64,000 bases of DNA from Prorocentrum cordatum (GCA_963575745.1 CAUYUJ010012758.1:162501-226500), one strand, 5' to 3'; counted from the first letter of the stretch, positions 42,819 through 52,277 are shown. Notes: generated from the sequence alone by a model not told the origin. Numbers and translations: made by a program.

Positions 42819-45800
42819 AGAATGCGGGCATTGCTACCAGCGAGTCCGTCGAGTACTTCGGTCAGCCTCTTCTTGGTAAAGACCCCAGGCCGCAGTTCGA
42901 CATCCGCGACCCGCTAGTGCGAGAGCGCCTGTACCAGGAGTTCAGTGCACCTCCGGGCCCCGACGAGGCTAACGTGCTGCAGTTCGCTCCACCCTGCGTG
43001 AGCCATTGCCCCTGGCAGCTGGCAGCAGGAGGGACGAGAACCTTCGAGTGCCCGGATGGGACTGGAGAGCGCCAGGTCGAGGTCGACGGCAACGTGTTCG
43101 GGGAGTTCGCGTGCATAGGGGCGAAGCGAGGCTACGAGGCAGGGCGTGAGTTCCTCATCGAGTCCTCAGCGCGGGACGGCCGGTACCCCAAGCTTTGGGA
43201 TCGCCCTTGCATGAGAGCTCTGGTGCAAGCGACTGGGGCCCGAGTCATCGCGATAGACATGTGCGAGTGGGGACTCGCACCCCCGGACGAGCCCCAGTAT
43301 CGGTATCAGAAGCGAACTTGGTGGCTGGCATCGCTCGGGCTCTATCCCTACGCTCTGATCCTGGCCAGGAGGTGCACGGGCCAGCACGCGCACCGCACGT
43401 TGGAGGGAGGCTTGCCATACGACCTGACGGGCACCCAAGTGGAGGCCTACAACCTAGACACGCGCATGCGGCTCAGCAACGCCGAGGCAAGCGAGCTGAT
43501 CAACCTCAGCGCCAAGTTGGGCGAGGTCAGCGGGTGCTATGGCCTTGACGAAGACGGCGCCACCGTCAAGCTGCCCCCGGACGACAAGCTACCCCGCGTG
43601 AGCCAGCTCATCGCGCAGGCCGCGCCGGACAATTTTCATTGGGCCAGGGTTGACTTCCGCACCAAGCGGCACTACTCTGCACTGCCTGAGAACCAGTTGG
43701 CCCTCTACTTCGGGAGGACCCCCGAGGGCGAGCTCCGCTTCACCATCAGCACGCAAGCCCCACCCAACCTGGAGGGTGGAGGGCGCGTCCCCAGCGGCAC
43801 CCCCCAGCTTAGCGCTGCAGTGAAGGGGGAGCTGGGAAGCGCTGGCTTCGGGCTGGGATTGCGGGGCATGCGGAGGACCCAGCACGCGGGGCAGTATGCG
43901 TCGCGGCTGTGCGCTGCCTGGGCAGCCGCGCTGAAAGCAGCGGCTGCCGGCACCGCCCCCGAGAAGCTGGAACAGCAGATCGCGGCGATGGGCGCCGAGG
44001 CGCGGGCTTTGGAGGAGAAGTTGGAGAGCAAGGTGGCGCGGGCCGGGCGTCCTGACGCCCTGGAACAAGACCCCCCTCCTTCATCTCGACCCTCGGCCTG
44101 TGCAGCAGAGAGCGCTGAGACTGAGGACGGGGCCACTGGCGAGCACGGCGAGAGGTGCGGCAGCTTGAGGAAGGACGCCATCACCAGCCGAACAGAGGAG
44201 GATCGGGGCGGATGCGGTTGCGGCCACAACAGCAGCTGGCTGGAGGCCCCTCGAGGCCGCTGCAACATCTCGGGCTGCCTACCCCACCCGAAATGGAGAA
44301 GCTCAACGGAGGTCAAGATTGACGAGGGCTCAAAGGGCCCCCGTAGGGGTGGTCGTTCAAAGGACGGCTACCCGGAGAGAGACGCGGCGGAGGAGGACGG
44401 CGGGAACTCAAAGGGCGAACGCCACGGGGAGGGCGAGGTGGAGGTGGAGACCGACGGCGAGCCGACCATGATCGAGTGTGGCGGCGACGAGAAGAGGGGC
44501 GGCAAGCGAGGCGGTAAGCGAGGAGGCTGGAAGCGCAACAAAGCACGCAAGCGTGAGGCGCGTGAAGCCGCCGCCCGTGGAGGAGGCGGACCTGGCGGAG
44601 GCGGCGATGACGACGGTGACGGGGACGAGAGCCCCGAAGAGGAGGAGGACGAGGAGAACCGCCGCCAGAAGAAGGCGAGGGAAGCTGAAGACGAAGCCTC
44701 CCGGGCCAGCCCAGCGCGGGTCTTCGCCCCACAGCAGGGCGACCAGTGGGTGCTGCTCAAGGGGGGCCCATTCGAGGCAGGAGAGGTCAAGGCAAGGCTG
44801 AGGGTCTCGGACGCGCTGTCCGGGGGCTTCTTCGACGAAGATCAGCTATACCTCTTCGAGTACACGGAGGACGAGGACACGGCAGGCGCGCACGGGCCGC
44901 CTCTCGACGACGAGGAGTCGGTGCGGCCTGGCGAGAAGTTGCTGCTGTGGGCCACGCTGAAGCCGCCGAAGGAGTGGACCAGCTGGAGCCCTCGGAGGGA
45001 TCGAGATCAGCAGCCGGCACCCGGCACCACCGCCCAGGCAGGTCAGCGGAGGGTCACGGCCAGGATCGCTGACCGAGCCTCAGCTGCGGCAGCGGCAGCG
45101 GGGTCAGGCGGAGCTGCGGCGAGCTCGGCAGCCAGCAGCAGCCGCATGCCAGCACCGTCGTTCAGCGAGGTGGCTGCAGCAGCAGGCGGTGTGCGGGCAA
45201 GCTCAGTCCCCCCGCCCAGCGGGCGGAAGGGCGGCAAGAAGTACGACCTCCAGCACGCGGACATCCTGTACCTGAACGGGATCGGGCAGATCAGCGATGT
45301 GTTGATGCAAGAGTACCCTGGGGCAGACCCGACGGACCCAACCCTGGCGCTGGAGCCTCGTCAGCTCGGCGAGATCCTGGCGCGCTACGTGGAGGAGCAC
45401 GAAACACTGAAGGTCAAGATGAAGAGCCTCGGCATCCCGCGAGACGAGCACGCAGGGGGAGGAGTCCTGGACCCGATCTACGTCGAGACCGAAAAGACTT
45501 ACATCGAGGAGTATGAGGGCCAGGGCATCCCCAGCGCCCGCAGCCGCAGTCGCAGGAGAGGTGCAAGGGCAAAGACCCACGAGCGTGCGAGGTCCTCCGG
45601 AGAAGCGCACGGCGGCTCAGAGTCGTCCGCCTCCGAGACGATGGCCCCCAACACCAGAGGTAGACTGCGAGCGAGATCGCCGCCGGACGAGAACCGCGGG
45701 CGCAGCACCGCCCCTGACCCCAGGGACCAGGGGGGCAGATGCGGAGGCCCCGAGATGCCGCCGGCGGGCGGATGTCTGCCAGGGCGTGCACCACGAGAGC

Positions 45801-45868
45801 GGAGCGGAGGCACGCCAGGGCGAGCGCCAAGCAGCGCCGCCGCCGGCCTCCCGCCCTGGAGCCCCTGA
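42683..45868 (+). CDS. YR-A ORF3: cytosine-methyltransferase-like domain plus charged region
   Basis: 1061 codons. Residues about 30-330 resemble a SAM-dependent DNA cytosine methyltransferase: motif I REIFAGAGRWT (Phe at 35), motif IV-like FAPPC with Cys 105, EFLIESSA in place of ENV, and a distal VIAIDMCEWGLAPP block followed by a Lys/Arg-Thr-Trp segment. The middle is highly charged (GKRGGWKRNKARKREAREAA, then acidic runs). Two small ordered segments follow (FAPQQGDQWVLLKGG; DILYLNGIGQISDVL). DIRS and PAT elements are known to carry methyltransferase domains, so its presence fits the element class; whether it methylates DNA is unknown. The start is uncertain because upstream frames overlap. 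Confidence 0.6.
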   Translation: MVELSTEVACPDFKDLEPLRSRPAFAWGLRTREIFAGAGRWTQAMKNAGIATSESVEYFGQPLLGKDPRPQFDIRDPLVRERLYQEFSAPPGPDEANVLQFAPPCVSHCPWQLAAGGTRTFECPDGTGERQVEVDGNVFGEFACIGAKRGYEAGREFLIESSARDGRYPKLWDRPCMRALVQATGARVIAIDMCEWGLAPPDEPQYRYQKRTWWLASLGLYPYALILARRCTGQHAHRTLEGGLPYDLTGTQVEAYNLDTRMRLSNAEASELINLSAKLGEVSGCYGLDEDGATVKLPPDDKLPRVSQLIAQAAPDNFHWARVDFRTKRHYSALPENQLALYFGRTPEGELRFTISTQAPPNLEGGGRVPSGTPQLSAAVKGELGSAGFGLGLRGMRRTQHAGQYASRLCAAWAAALKAAAAGTAPEKLEQQIAAMGAEARALEEKLESKVARAGRPDALEQDPPPSSRPSACAAESAETEDGATGEHGERCGSLRKDAITSRTEEDRGGCGCGHNSSWLEAPRGRCNISGCLPHPKWRSSTEVKIDEGSKGPRRGGRSKDGYPERDAAEEDGGNSKGERHGEGEVEVETDGEPTMIECGGDEKRGGKRGGKRGGWKRNKARKREAREAAARGGGGPGGGGDDDGDGDESPEEEEDEENRRQKKAREAEDEASRASPARVFAPQQGDQWVLLKGGPFEAGEVKARLRVSDALSGGFFDEDQLYLFEYTEDEDTAGAHGPPLDDEESVRPGEKLLLWATLKPPKEWTSWSPRRDRDQQPAPGTTAQAGQRRVTARIADRASAAAAAAGSGGAAASSAASSSRMPAPSFSEVAAAAGGVRASSVPPPSGRKGGKKYDLQHADILYLNGIGQISDVLMQEYPGADPTDPTLALEPRQLGEILARYVEEHETLKVKMKSLGIPRDEHAGGGVLDPIYVETEKTYIEEYEGQGIPSARSRSRRRGARAKTHERARSSGEAHGGSESSASETMAPNTRGRLRARSPPDENRGRSTAPDPRDQGGRCGGPEMPPAGGCLPGRAPRERSGGTPGRAPSSAAAGLPPWSP

Positions 45869-48680
45869 GGCCAAGGAGTACTTGGCCTGGTGCCTGGAGC
45901 GTGCCGAGTTCGCCCCAGAGCTGGTAAAGGAGGTGACGAGCTTGGGGAACCACCTGCTCCTCGCCGCGGGGAGCGTGGAGGCCGCCGCAGCGCGGCTCCG
46001 CGAGGAGCGAGAGCGCGTCCTAGGGAATCCGCTCGGAGGGGTGCTCGACCCCGAGTTTGGCGCAGCCCTGGAGGAGGACCACCGGCAGTACCTCCAGGAG
46101 ATGGCGAGCAAGGGCGTCCCTGTCCGAAGGCAGCAGCCTAGGCGGCGCACCGTGGCCAAGCCCCACGCCTCAGCCAGGGACCACGCCCTAGAGATGTACG
46201 CGAAGGCTTGGAAGGACACCTCCTACGGCGCTGTGCTCTGGGCCACCCCGGAGGCCGAGGATGCCTCGCCCGCCTCGGAGCTCATCGAGAGCCCGTCGGG
46301 GCGGGTGCCCAAGATGCTGCCTGACCGCACGGTGAGCAGCGAGGGGCGCCCCATACACGATATGCGGGTCGCCAACGGGGACTCGCCCAAGGAGCTGCAC
46401 CCACCGGCGCTTCAGCCCAAGCACGAAGCCCTCGTGCGCCTATCACTTTGGTGGTCCGCGCGCCACCCAGGTGTGCCACAGGTGATAGCCAAGAGGGACG
46501 TCTCGAGGGCCTTCAAGTGGCACTGGGTGCGCGACGAGGACGTGGCCGAGTTCGGCACCGCGCTCCCGGGCGAGGCAGTGGGCCTAACCACGCGCGTGAT
46601 CATGATCCACTGCGTGATGGTCTTCGGGTGGTCGGGGTCCCCTGGCGAGTACATGGCATTCGCCTGGAGCGCCAAGTGGGATCACGAGCGACGCCGCCCG
46701 CCGAACCCCGAGGTCAACGACACGGTGCGCTGGTCATCCAAGTGGCTGATGGACGACGGCGCCCTGGTCGAGCCGCTGGTCGGTCTCAGGCCCTGGCTCA
46801 GCGCAGCCGACTGCGACGCGAGCACGAGGCGCGTCTGGGGCGACGATGCGATCAACGTTGACAAGATGGCGGAGGAGGGCACCTTCCAGGCAGAACAGCT
46901 GGTCTGGGGCCTCTACCTGGACGTGGACAAGCAGCGCTCGAGGCTGCCGGAGCCCAAGTGCGTGAAAGCCGCCCACCTCCTGGCGATCGATGAGCTCCGC
47001 TACGGGTGTCGTCGGGCCCCCATCAAGGTCGTCCAGGAACTGAGGGGCTCCGCCCAGTTCTGGGTGGCCACGCAGCCGGCTATCAAGCCCGAGCTGCCGG
47101 TCATCGACCGCCTCCTCGGAGGCGGACTCGGGGCGGCATGGGCGGAACGCCGAGGGAGCGCCGAGGAGATCGCCCTAGCCTGGGACGAGTGGGACCAGAC
47201 TCTTGAGCTGCTGCGGGTGCTCTTTGACGCACCCGAGGCTTGGGCGTCCACCTTTGAGGCGAGCTTCATTTCCTGTCTAGGGCCGCGCGAGCGCCGGGCA
47301 CTCCCAGGAGCCGCCGCCCGGACAAGATGGACCGGAGGCGACGCCACCACGACGACCATTGGCAGCATCGACTGGGGGCGCGCGGTGGCCGGCAGCAAAG
47401 CAGTGCCGCCCCACTACATGGCCGTGGACGCCGCCCCGCTCCTCCGCCAGCTGGAGGACGTGCTGAGCTACCCGGGGGCCGAGAGGGACTGGGCCATAGC
47501 CATCGCTGAGCTGCTCGCGTTCGTGGCTCTGGCCGCCGCGAGGGGTGGCGAGTGGCAGGGCGAGCTGGTCTTCTATGTTACCGATAACAAGAATGTACGG
47601 TCGTGGATTTCCAAGAGGCGGCCCAAGCACCAACTCGCGAGGCACCTCATCCGCCTCATCCAGCGCCTAGAGGCTTGCCACGGGTTCAGCACGACCGCGC
47701 TATACATCCGCGCCTACCATAACGACATCGCGGATTGGCTGTCGCGGGAGGAAGCCAAGAAGGTCCACTCCGAGCTCCTGCGCAAGGGGTGGACCCGCAT
47801 CGAGCCGCCCGAGGAGCGGGGGAAGATGTTGGCAGTGGCGAAGGAGCACCTCCTGCGATTGCCTGGAGAAGAGGGGCCCATTGCGGAGTCAGCGCTCCGC
47901 CATCGGGCGCTGGGGACCCCCACGGCAATACCGCGCAGCCTTGCCTGCAAAGGGCGCCGGGGACTGGAGCTTGGGAGCCCGCTAGGGACGTACGGGCGCG
48001 CCTGGGAGCAGCTAGGTGGTGAACTGGCAACGGGCAGCCCGACAGAGGTGGACTGGATCATGCGCGCACTGCCCCTGGACCCGAAGGGTTTCGAGGTCGA
48101 GAAGCTAGCGTCGGCAGCCACCCGGGCGAGGCCGCAGGTCGTCGTGGTCGACGCGCCTGGCAAGCTCGACCTGACCCGCGTCGTCAAGGCGCTGCGCAAG
48201 ATGGGATACCGCACGTACGACCTGGAGGTTGTCTGCACCCACTACGGCGACATGACAGCCCGAGCTCGGAGCTTGCTCGTGGCGGGCCGGGGACCAGCAG
48301 GCGCTAGCCTGGCGAGCATGCGCATGCCGCCGGCGCGCCGCTGCCCCCACGGGGTGAAGCATGCGCTGAAGGACAAGCTCAGCGAAGGCGAACACCACTG
48401 GCTCGACGACGAAGGGAGAATCACCTGGGACCCGGCAGCCCGCGGGGGCTCCGACCCCATGCTTCCCAAGGGCATCGGCCACATCAAGCTCGCTGGCACG
48501 AAGTACCTGGTCTGCTCGGTCGACGGCCCGATCGGCACGGTTCGCTGGCCCACAGAGGGCCCGGGCGGACCGGGAGGAACGTTGATCCACGTCCCCGGGA
48601 GCAGCGGCGGGCGCGCGTCAGAGCGCCGTCGCCTGAGGAGGTCTGGATCGTGCAGGGGGGCGACGAGGCAGCTTGGGTGA
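45513..48680 (+). CDS. YR-A ORF4: reverse transcriptase-RNase H with second methyltransferase-like domain
   Basis: 1055 codons; the N-terminal part to about residue 115 overlaps ORF3. RT of DIRS/Ngaro type: motif A VIAKRDVSRAFKW (Asp 329), motif B VFGWSGSPGEYMAFAWS, motif C KWLMDDGAL (Asp 414 and 415, 46752-46757). RNase H: AVDAAP, AELLAF, VTDNKNV (Asp 691) and RAYHNDIADWLSREE. After RNase H a further domain starts with GLELGSPLGTYGRAWEQLGG (residues 817-836), like methyltransferase motif I. It continues VVVVDAPGKLDLT in the position of ENV and THYGDMTARARSLLVAG, resembling the motif VIII pattern with QxRxR. No catalytic Pro-Cys is seen in this second domain. RT residues look intact. Confidence 0.75.
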   Translation: MRARASPAPAAAVAGEVQGQRPTSVRGPPEKRTAAQSRPPPRRWPPTPEVDCERDRRRTRTAGAAPPLTPGTRGADAEAPRCRRRADVCQGVHHESGAEARQGERQAAPPPASRPGAPEAKEYLAWCLERAEFAPELVKEVTSLGNHLLLAAGSVEAAAARLREERERVLGNPLGGVLDPEFGAALEEDHRQYLQEMASKGVPVRRQQPRRRTVAKPHASARDHALEMYAKAWKDTSYGAVLWATPEAEDASPASELIESPSGRVPKMLPDRTVSSEGRPIHDMRVANGDSPKELHPPALQPKHEALVRLSLWWSARHPGVPQVIAKRDVSRAFKWHWVRDEDVAEFGTALPGEAVGLTTRVIMIHCVMVFGWSGSPGEYMAFAWSAKWDHERRRPPNPEVNDTVRWSSKWLMDDGALVEPLVGLRPWLSAADCDASTRRVWGDDAINVDKMAEEGTFQAEQLVWGLYLDVDKQRSRLPEPKCVKAAHLLAIDELRYGCRRAPIKVVQELRGSAQFWVATQPAIKPELPVIDRLLGGGLGAAWAERRGSAEEIALAWDEWDQTLELLRVLFDAPEAWASTFEASFISCLGPRERRALPGAAARTRWTGGDATTTTIGSIDWGRAVAGSKAVPPHYMAVDAAPLLRQLEDVLSYPGAERDWAIAIAELLAFVALAAARGGEWQGELVFYVTDNKNVRSWISKRRPKHQLARHLIRLIQRLEACHGFSTTALYIRAYHNDIADWLSREEAKKVHSELLRKGWTRIEPPEERGKMLAVAKEHLLRLPGEEGPIAESALRHRALGTPTAIPRSLACKGRRGLELGSPLGTYGRAWEQLGGELATGSPTEVDWIMRALPLDPKGFEVEKLASAATRARPQVVVVDAPGKLDLTRVVKALRKMGYRTYDLEVVCTHYGDMTARARSLLVAGRGPAGASLASMRMPPARRCPHGVKHALKDKLSEGEHHWLDDEGRITWDPAARGGSDPMLPKGIGHIKLAGTKYLVCSVDGPIGTVRWPTEGPGGPGGTLIHVPGSSGGRASERRRLRRSGSCRGATRQLG

Positions 48681-49051
48681 AGAGGCGGGCCCAGGGCGAC
48701 ACTGAGGCCACCCTGATGCGGGAGGCAGCGAGGGCTTTGCCACCCGAGACAGCGAGAGCTGTCCTGGGCGCCACCGCGGACGCGCTGTTGCAGACCACCC
48801 AGCGAGCGGGCGGCTGCCGGGATCCAGCGGAGTCGGCTGCCTGGGAGACGACCCGGCGGCGGCTCAGGGCTTGGGCGCGGGGTGAGCTCCGGGCGAAGGC
48901 CGAGACCACCGAAGACGACCAACACGCAGGAGTGCTGAGCGACGACGCCCACAAGGCGAGGCGCAAGAGCGAGGGTGTCCGCTTCAAGGCAATTGAGGAG
49001 GACCTCGTACGGGGCCCCGAGCCCCTCCTGACGCCAGGGAGGTGGACTTGA
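48650..49051 (+). CDS. YR-A ORF5: small charged linker ORF
   Basis: 133 codons, rich in Ala, Arg and Glu, helical-looking. It overlaps ORF4 by 31 bp at a G6 run and the recombinase frame by up to 55 bp. In its frame the codons GGC CCC preceded by G (49012-49018) fit the X XXY YYZ slippery pattern and would lead directly into the recombinase frame. It is probably a linker joining RT and recombinase by frameshifting rather than an independent protein. Confidence 0.35.
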   Translation: MQGGDEAAWVKRRAQGDTEATLMREAARALPPETARAVLGATADALLQTTQRAGGCRDPAESAAWETTRRRLRAWARGELRAKAETTEDDQHAGVLSDDAHKARRKSEGVRFKAIEEDLVRGPEPLLTPGRWT

Positions 49052-51078
49052 ACGCAACGGTCGGCGCGCCCAAGAAGCGGCGGAAACGGAGCCCCAACCG
49101 GGGCAAGAAGGTGGAGACCAAGGGGCTGGTCAAGCCAGTCGCGCTGCGCAGAGCTCGGGCCGCCATCGCCCTGCCGGACCACCCGACCCTGGGAGGGGAG
49201 GACTACGGCGGGTGGATCGAAGAGCAGAAGCGCGAGGCGCTGATGCTACGGCTGTCCGAGGGGACCCGCGCCGGCTATGAGACCGGCTGGCGGCAGTGGC
49301 AGGGCTTCAGAGCGGCCCAGGGCGAGTCGCCCTGGCTGGAGGGGCGTGATCGCGAGGAGCGCCACGCCAACGAGGAGGCGCTGCTGGGCTTCGTCGTCGC
49401 GCTGGCCAAGTTGCTGAAGCGCACAGAAGACACGATCAAACAGAAGTTGTTCGCCGTGCGCTTCGCCAACCTCGTGGTCGGATATCCAGACCCTCTCCTT
49501 CACCGGGGTCGCCTCTGGCCCACGCTCGCCGGCCTTCGGAGGGGCCAAGGGCCGAGCGGGCGGAAGCGGCCGGTGACACTACGCATGCTCCTGTGGCTCC
49601 AGGGCTTCATGAGGGACCAAGCTGACCTCCCCGAGACGGACACCGCGGTCCTGTGGGCCGCCGTGGTGGTGGCCTTTTTCTTCATGTTGAGGGCGTCGGA
49701 GTATTTGATCCAGCCTGGGAAGACATGGAGCCGTGAGCGCGTCGTGCGCGGCGTGGACATCACGGGCCGCGACGGCAATAACCAGCCCTGCACCTTCAAG
49801 GACGCGGTGGAGGTGGTGCTCCACATCACCTCGTCGAAGACGGACCAGTACAACGTGGGGTGCGTGAGGAGCCAGTACCAGACGGGCACGTCACTGTGCC
49901 CCGTGGCCGCCGTCCGTCAGCTGGAGCAGCACTACCCGCAGAGGCTGCGAGGGAGCGAGGAGGAGCTCCCGCTCTTCCGCTGGGCGAGCGGCGCACCCAT
50001 CCGCCGCGAGGAGGCGCAGCACTACTTGACGATCGCGGGGCTGGCTGCCGGGCTGAGGAAGGAGGAGATCGGCTCACACAGCCTCTGCATCGGAGGCGCA
50101 ACAGCGATGTACCACGCCGTGGACGACCTGCAGCGCGTCAAGCGCTTCGGGCGCTGGGCCTCCGACAGCTTCCACGGGCACCTGTGGGAGAGCCATGAGC
50201 CCATGCGCGGCATCTCGACCGACATGGCGACGGATACGTCCGAGCTCACGGCGCCGCCGGCCCACTCGGCCGAGGGCGAGCGCCGCGCAGGCAAGAGCCC
50301 GACCCCACGGTGGCCCGGGGCGGCGCTGGCCGCGACGACGCTCGCCGCCACGGCTGGCAGCGCAGACGGCTACGTGATCCAGGTCGACCCGGCGGAGAGC
50401 CAGAGCCTGCTGACCCTCGCGCTCCCGGCCGGTTCGGGGGCGTGGGCGACGACAGCGGGGGCGCTGCTGGCAGCGGTGCTGTCAGGCGCCCTTTGGCAGC
50501 ACAGGCAGCAGCGAAGGAGCGGACGGGCGGCCAGTGGGCGCAGCGGCGGCCGCAGAGCCCGCAAGCCCCGGGCAGGCGCGCTGCGCGCAGCGCTGGTGGT
50601 GACGCCACTCGCAACGGCAGCTGGGGAGAGACAGAGCCACGAGATTGCGGCAGTCGACGAAAGGGCCAACGGGGTCACGCTTCGCTGGGGGCCGCAGACG
50701 GGCACGGTGGCGATCGTCTTCCCAGTGGAGACAGCGCTGAAGGTGGTGGCCACGATTTCAGTGCTGCTTGCATGGAGCGTCGGGGTGCTCTGCTGCTGCT
50801 GTGGGATAGCCAAGAAGAACGAGAAGAGGCTGGAGCCAGAAGCACAGCAGGCCACAGTGCAGCCGACGCCCAAGGCGCCCAGGCTCCCCAAGCAGCCGCA
50901 GAAGACGCACTGCGACGCAGGAGTGATGGGCCCGGTGCACTACAACGGCGTGAGGTACGTGCACGAGACCCAAGGCTTCCGCCGGGCCAACGAGGTGACG
51001 CGCGAAGTAGCCCCATCAGGGCACCGCGGGTCGACCGAATGGCCCCGGGGAGGAGAGCAGAGGCCGCGTCGTGACTGA
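49042..51078 (+). CDS. YR-A ORF6: tyrosine recombinase fused to membrane segments
   Basis: 678 codons. The N-terminal core-binding domain is around SEGTRAGYETGWRQWQGF. The catalytic domain has Arg 217 (FMLRASEYL), Lys 266 (SSKTDQYN), His 346 (GSHSLCIGGAT) and FGRW (Trp 372). Where related recombinases have HSLRIGGAT this one has Cys at 349 (TGC), and where the nucleophilic Tyr is expected, eight residues after Trp 372, it has His 380 (CAC). Strand transfer is therefore probably lost. After residue 400 come hydrophobic segments (GAWATTAGALLAAVLSGALW; LKVVATISVLLAWSVGVLCC) and a basic Pro-rich tail. A GTG at 49042 or frameshifting from ORF5 could start it. Confidence 0.75.
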   Translation: MDLNATVGAPKKRRKRSPNRGKKVETKGLVKPVALRRARAAIALPDHPTLGGEDYGGWIEEQKREALMLRLSEGTRAGYETGWRQWQGFRAAQGESPWLEGRDREERHANEEALLGFVVALAKLLKRTEDTIKQKLFAVRFANLVVGYPDPLLHRGRLWPTLAGLRRGQGPSGRKRPVTLRMLLWLQGFMRDQADLPETDTAVLWAAVVVAFFFMLRASEYLIQPGKTWSRERVVRGVDITGRDGNNQPCTFKDAVEVVLHITSSKTDQYNVGCVRSQYQTGTSLCPVAAVRQLEQHYPQRLRGSEEELPLFRWASGAPIRREEAQHYLTIAGLAAGLRKEEIGSHSLCIGGATAMYHAVDDLQRVKRFGRWASDSFHGHLWESHEPMRGISTDMATDTSELTAPPAHSAEGERRAGKSPTPRWPGAALAATTLAATAGSADGYVIQVDPAESQSLLTLALPAGSGAWATTAGALLAAVLSGALWQHRQQRRSGRAASGRSGGRRARKPRAGALRAALVVTPLATAAGERQSHEIAAVDERANGVTLRWGPQTGTVAIVFPVETALKVVATISVLLAWSVGVLCCCCGIAKKNEKRLEPEAQQATVQPTPKAPRLPKQPQKTHCDAGVMGPVHYNGVRYVHETQGFRRANEVTREVAPSGHRGSTEWPRGGEQRPRRD

Positions 51079-51132
51079 GGTGCGAGGCTGCCGCCGGCCA
51101 ACGGCCGGGCGGGCAGCGGAGGTCCGTCGCCA

Positions 51133-51735
51133 GCAACCGCTGCGCGGGCGGCCACGCGGCGCCGGCTGAGTTCAGCCTGGCGCTCGCGATCACTTTGCGC
51201 TTGCGAGCAGCTGGGCGCGGGCAGCGGCCGCTGGTGCCCGAGGGCAGAGCGCCGCGCCGGCCTGGCACCAGCAGCGCCGTCATGAGGGGACGGCGGTGGC
51301 GGCTACGAGGGGGCGCCGGCGGCTAGCCCAGCGAGGGCGGCCGCACGGGGCGCATGAAGAACCCCGCGGGCGCCGGCGGCGAGCCGCCCCGCGCCTGCGG
51401 ACCACCTTGCTGGGCGGACGTGGCAGCTTGCCGCAGAGGCCCGCCGCCTGCAGCCGCCGCGCGGGCGGCCACGCGGCGCCGGCTGAGTTCAGCCTGGCGC
51501 TCGCGATCAACCTTGCGCTTGCGAGCAGCTGGGCGCGGGCGGCGGCAGCTGGTGCCTGAGGGCAGAGCGCCGCGCCGGCCTGGCTCCGGCAGTGCCGTCA
51601 TGGGGGACGGCGGTGGCGGCTGCGAGAGGCGCCGGCGGCTAGCCCAGCCGGGCTACCGCACTGGGCGCATGAAGAACCCCCGCGGGCGCCGGCGGCGTGC
51701 CGCCCTGCGCCTGCGGACTCACCTCGATGGGCGGA
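51133..51735 (+). repeat. YR-A internal 318-bp tandem repeat, two copies
   Basis: Units near 51133-51450 and 51451-51735 share CGGCGCCGGCTGAGTTCAGC, GAGGGCAGAGCGCCGCGCC and GGGCGCATGAAGAACCCC. Very GC-rich and non-coding, between the recombinase stop and B1. Confidence 0.8.
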
Positions 51736-51848
51736 AGCGGCAGCGTGCCGCAGAAGCCGGAATTGTTAGTTCGACGCCGCGAAGTTCGGCGGTTGCGTGA
51801 CCCACTACAGCCAGTTCGGCGCGGTGGAATACCCACAGGAGGAGGTGG

Positions 51849-52033
51849 GCGGCGTGGCCCGCGACGCGCGGCCTAAGACCGGCGCCGGCGCGTGATGCGC
51901 CGGGCGCCAGCGGAGCAAGCAGCATTGCTCCTTGGCATCATCGTCTGAGGCCGCTCCTCCCTTTGTGCTCCTCTCTTGAGCCGACACTAGGCTCAAGACG
52001 TTTTTAGTTCCCAGTGCTGCTTGAGGGGATATC
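51849..52033 (+). repeat. YR-A internal repeat B1
   Basis: 185 bp ending GAGGGGATATC. It contains three hairpins: stem CCGGCGC/GCGCCGG (51885-51903), stem GGAGCAA/TTGCTCC (51912-51931), stem CTTGAGCC/GGCTCAAG (51975-51997). Abuts A2. Confidence 0.9.
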
Positions 52034-52191
52034 TAGGATGTTTGGTAAAACTGATGGATCTCCCCGTTTCCAGGACTGGCGCGGGCTTTCTCCCTTGGTC
52101 CCCTCGCTCCTGCCCTTGCCTCTTGCTTGCCCTCTCTCCCCTTCCTTTCCCACCGCCGTTCGGCGGCTCAAGCCTTTTGAGGCCAAGCTGG
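52034..52191 (+). repeat. YR-A internal repeat A2
   Basis: 158-bp copy of A1 starting at TAGGATG. Contains CCGCCG/CGGCGG (52153-52166) and CTCAA/TTGAG (52167-52181) hairpins. Confidence 0.9.
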
Positions 52192-52277
52192 CCCACCCTT
52201 GAGGCCCCGTTGGGGGCCTCATTACCCGCCCTGTTCTGGACTTTTCGCGGCCGCCAAGGCGCTACAGTGCCTTGGCG
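52192..52277. other. YR-A spacer with two strong hairpins
   Basis: Stem GAGGCCCC/GGGGCCTC (52201-52220) and an 11-bp stem GCCGCCAAGGC/GCCTTGGCGGC (52250-52279). Possible processing, priming or termination structures near the RNA 3' end. Confidence 0.6.

Noticed and set aside
36372-52191. Reading A1 and A2 as the LTRs of an LTR retrotransposon
   Set aside because: A2 is internal to B2, no TG...CA ends, integrase or primer site were seen, and the polymerase ORF is followed by a tyrosine recombinase, which fits split direct repeats instead.
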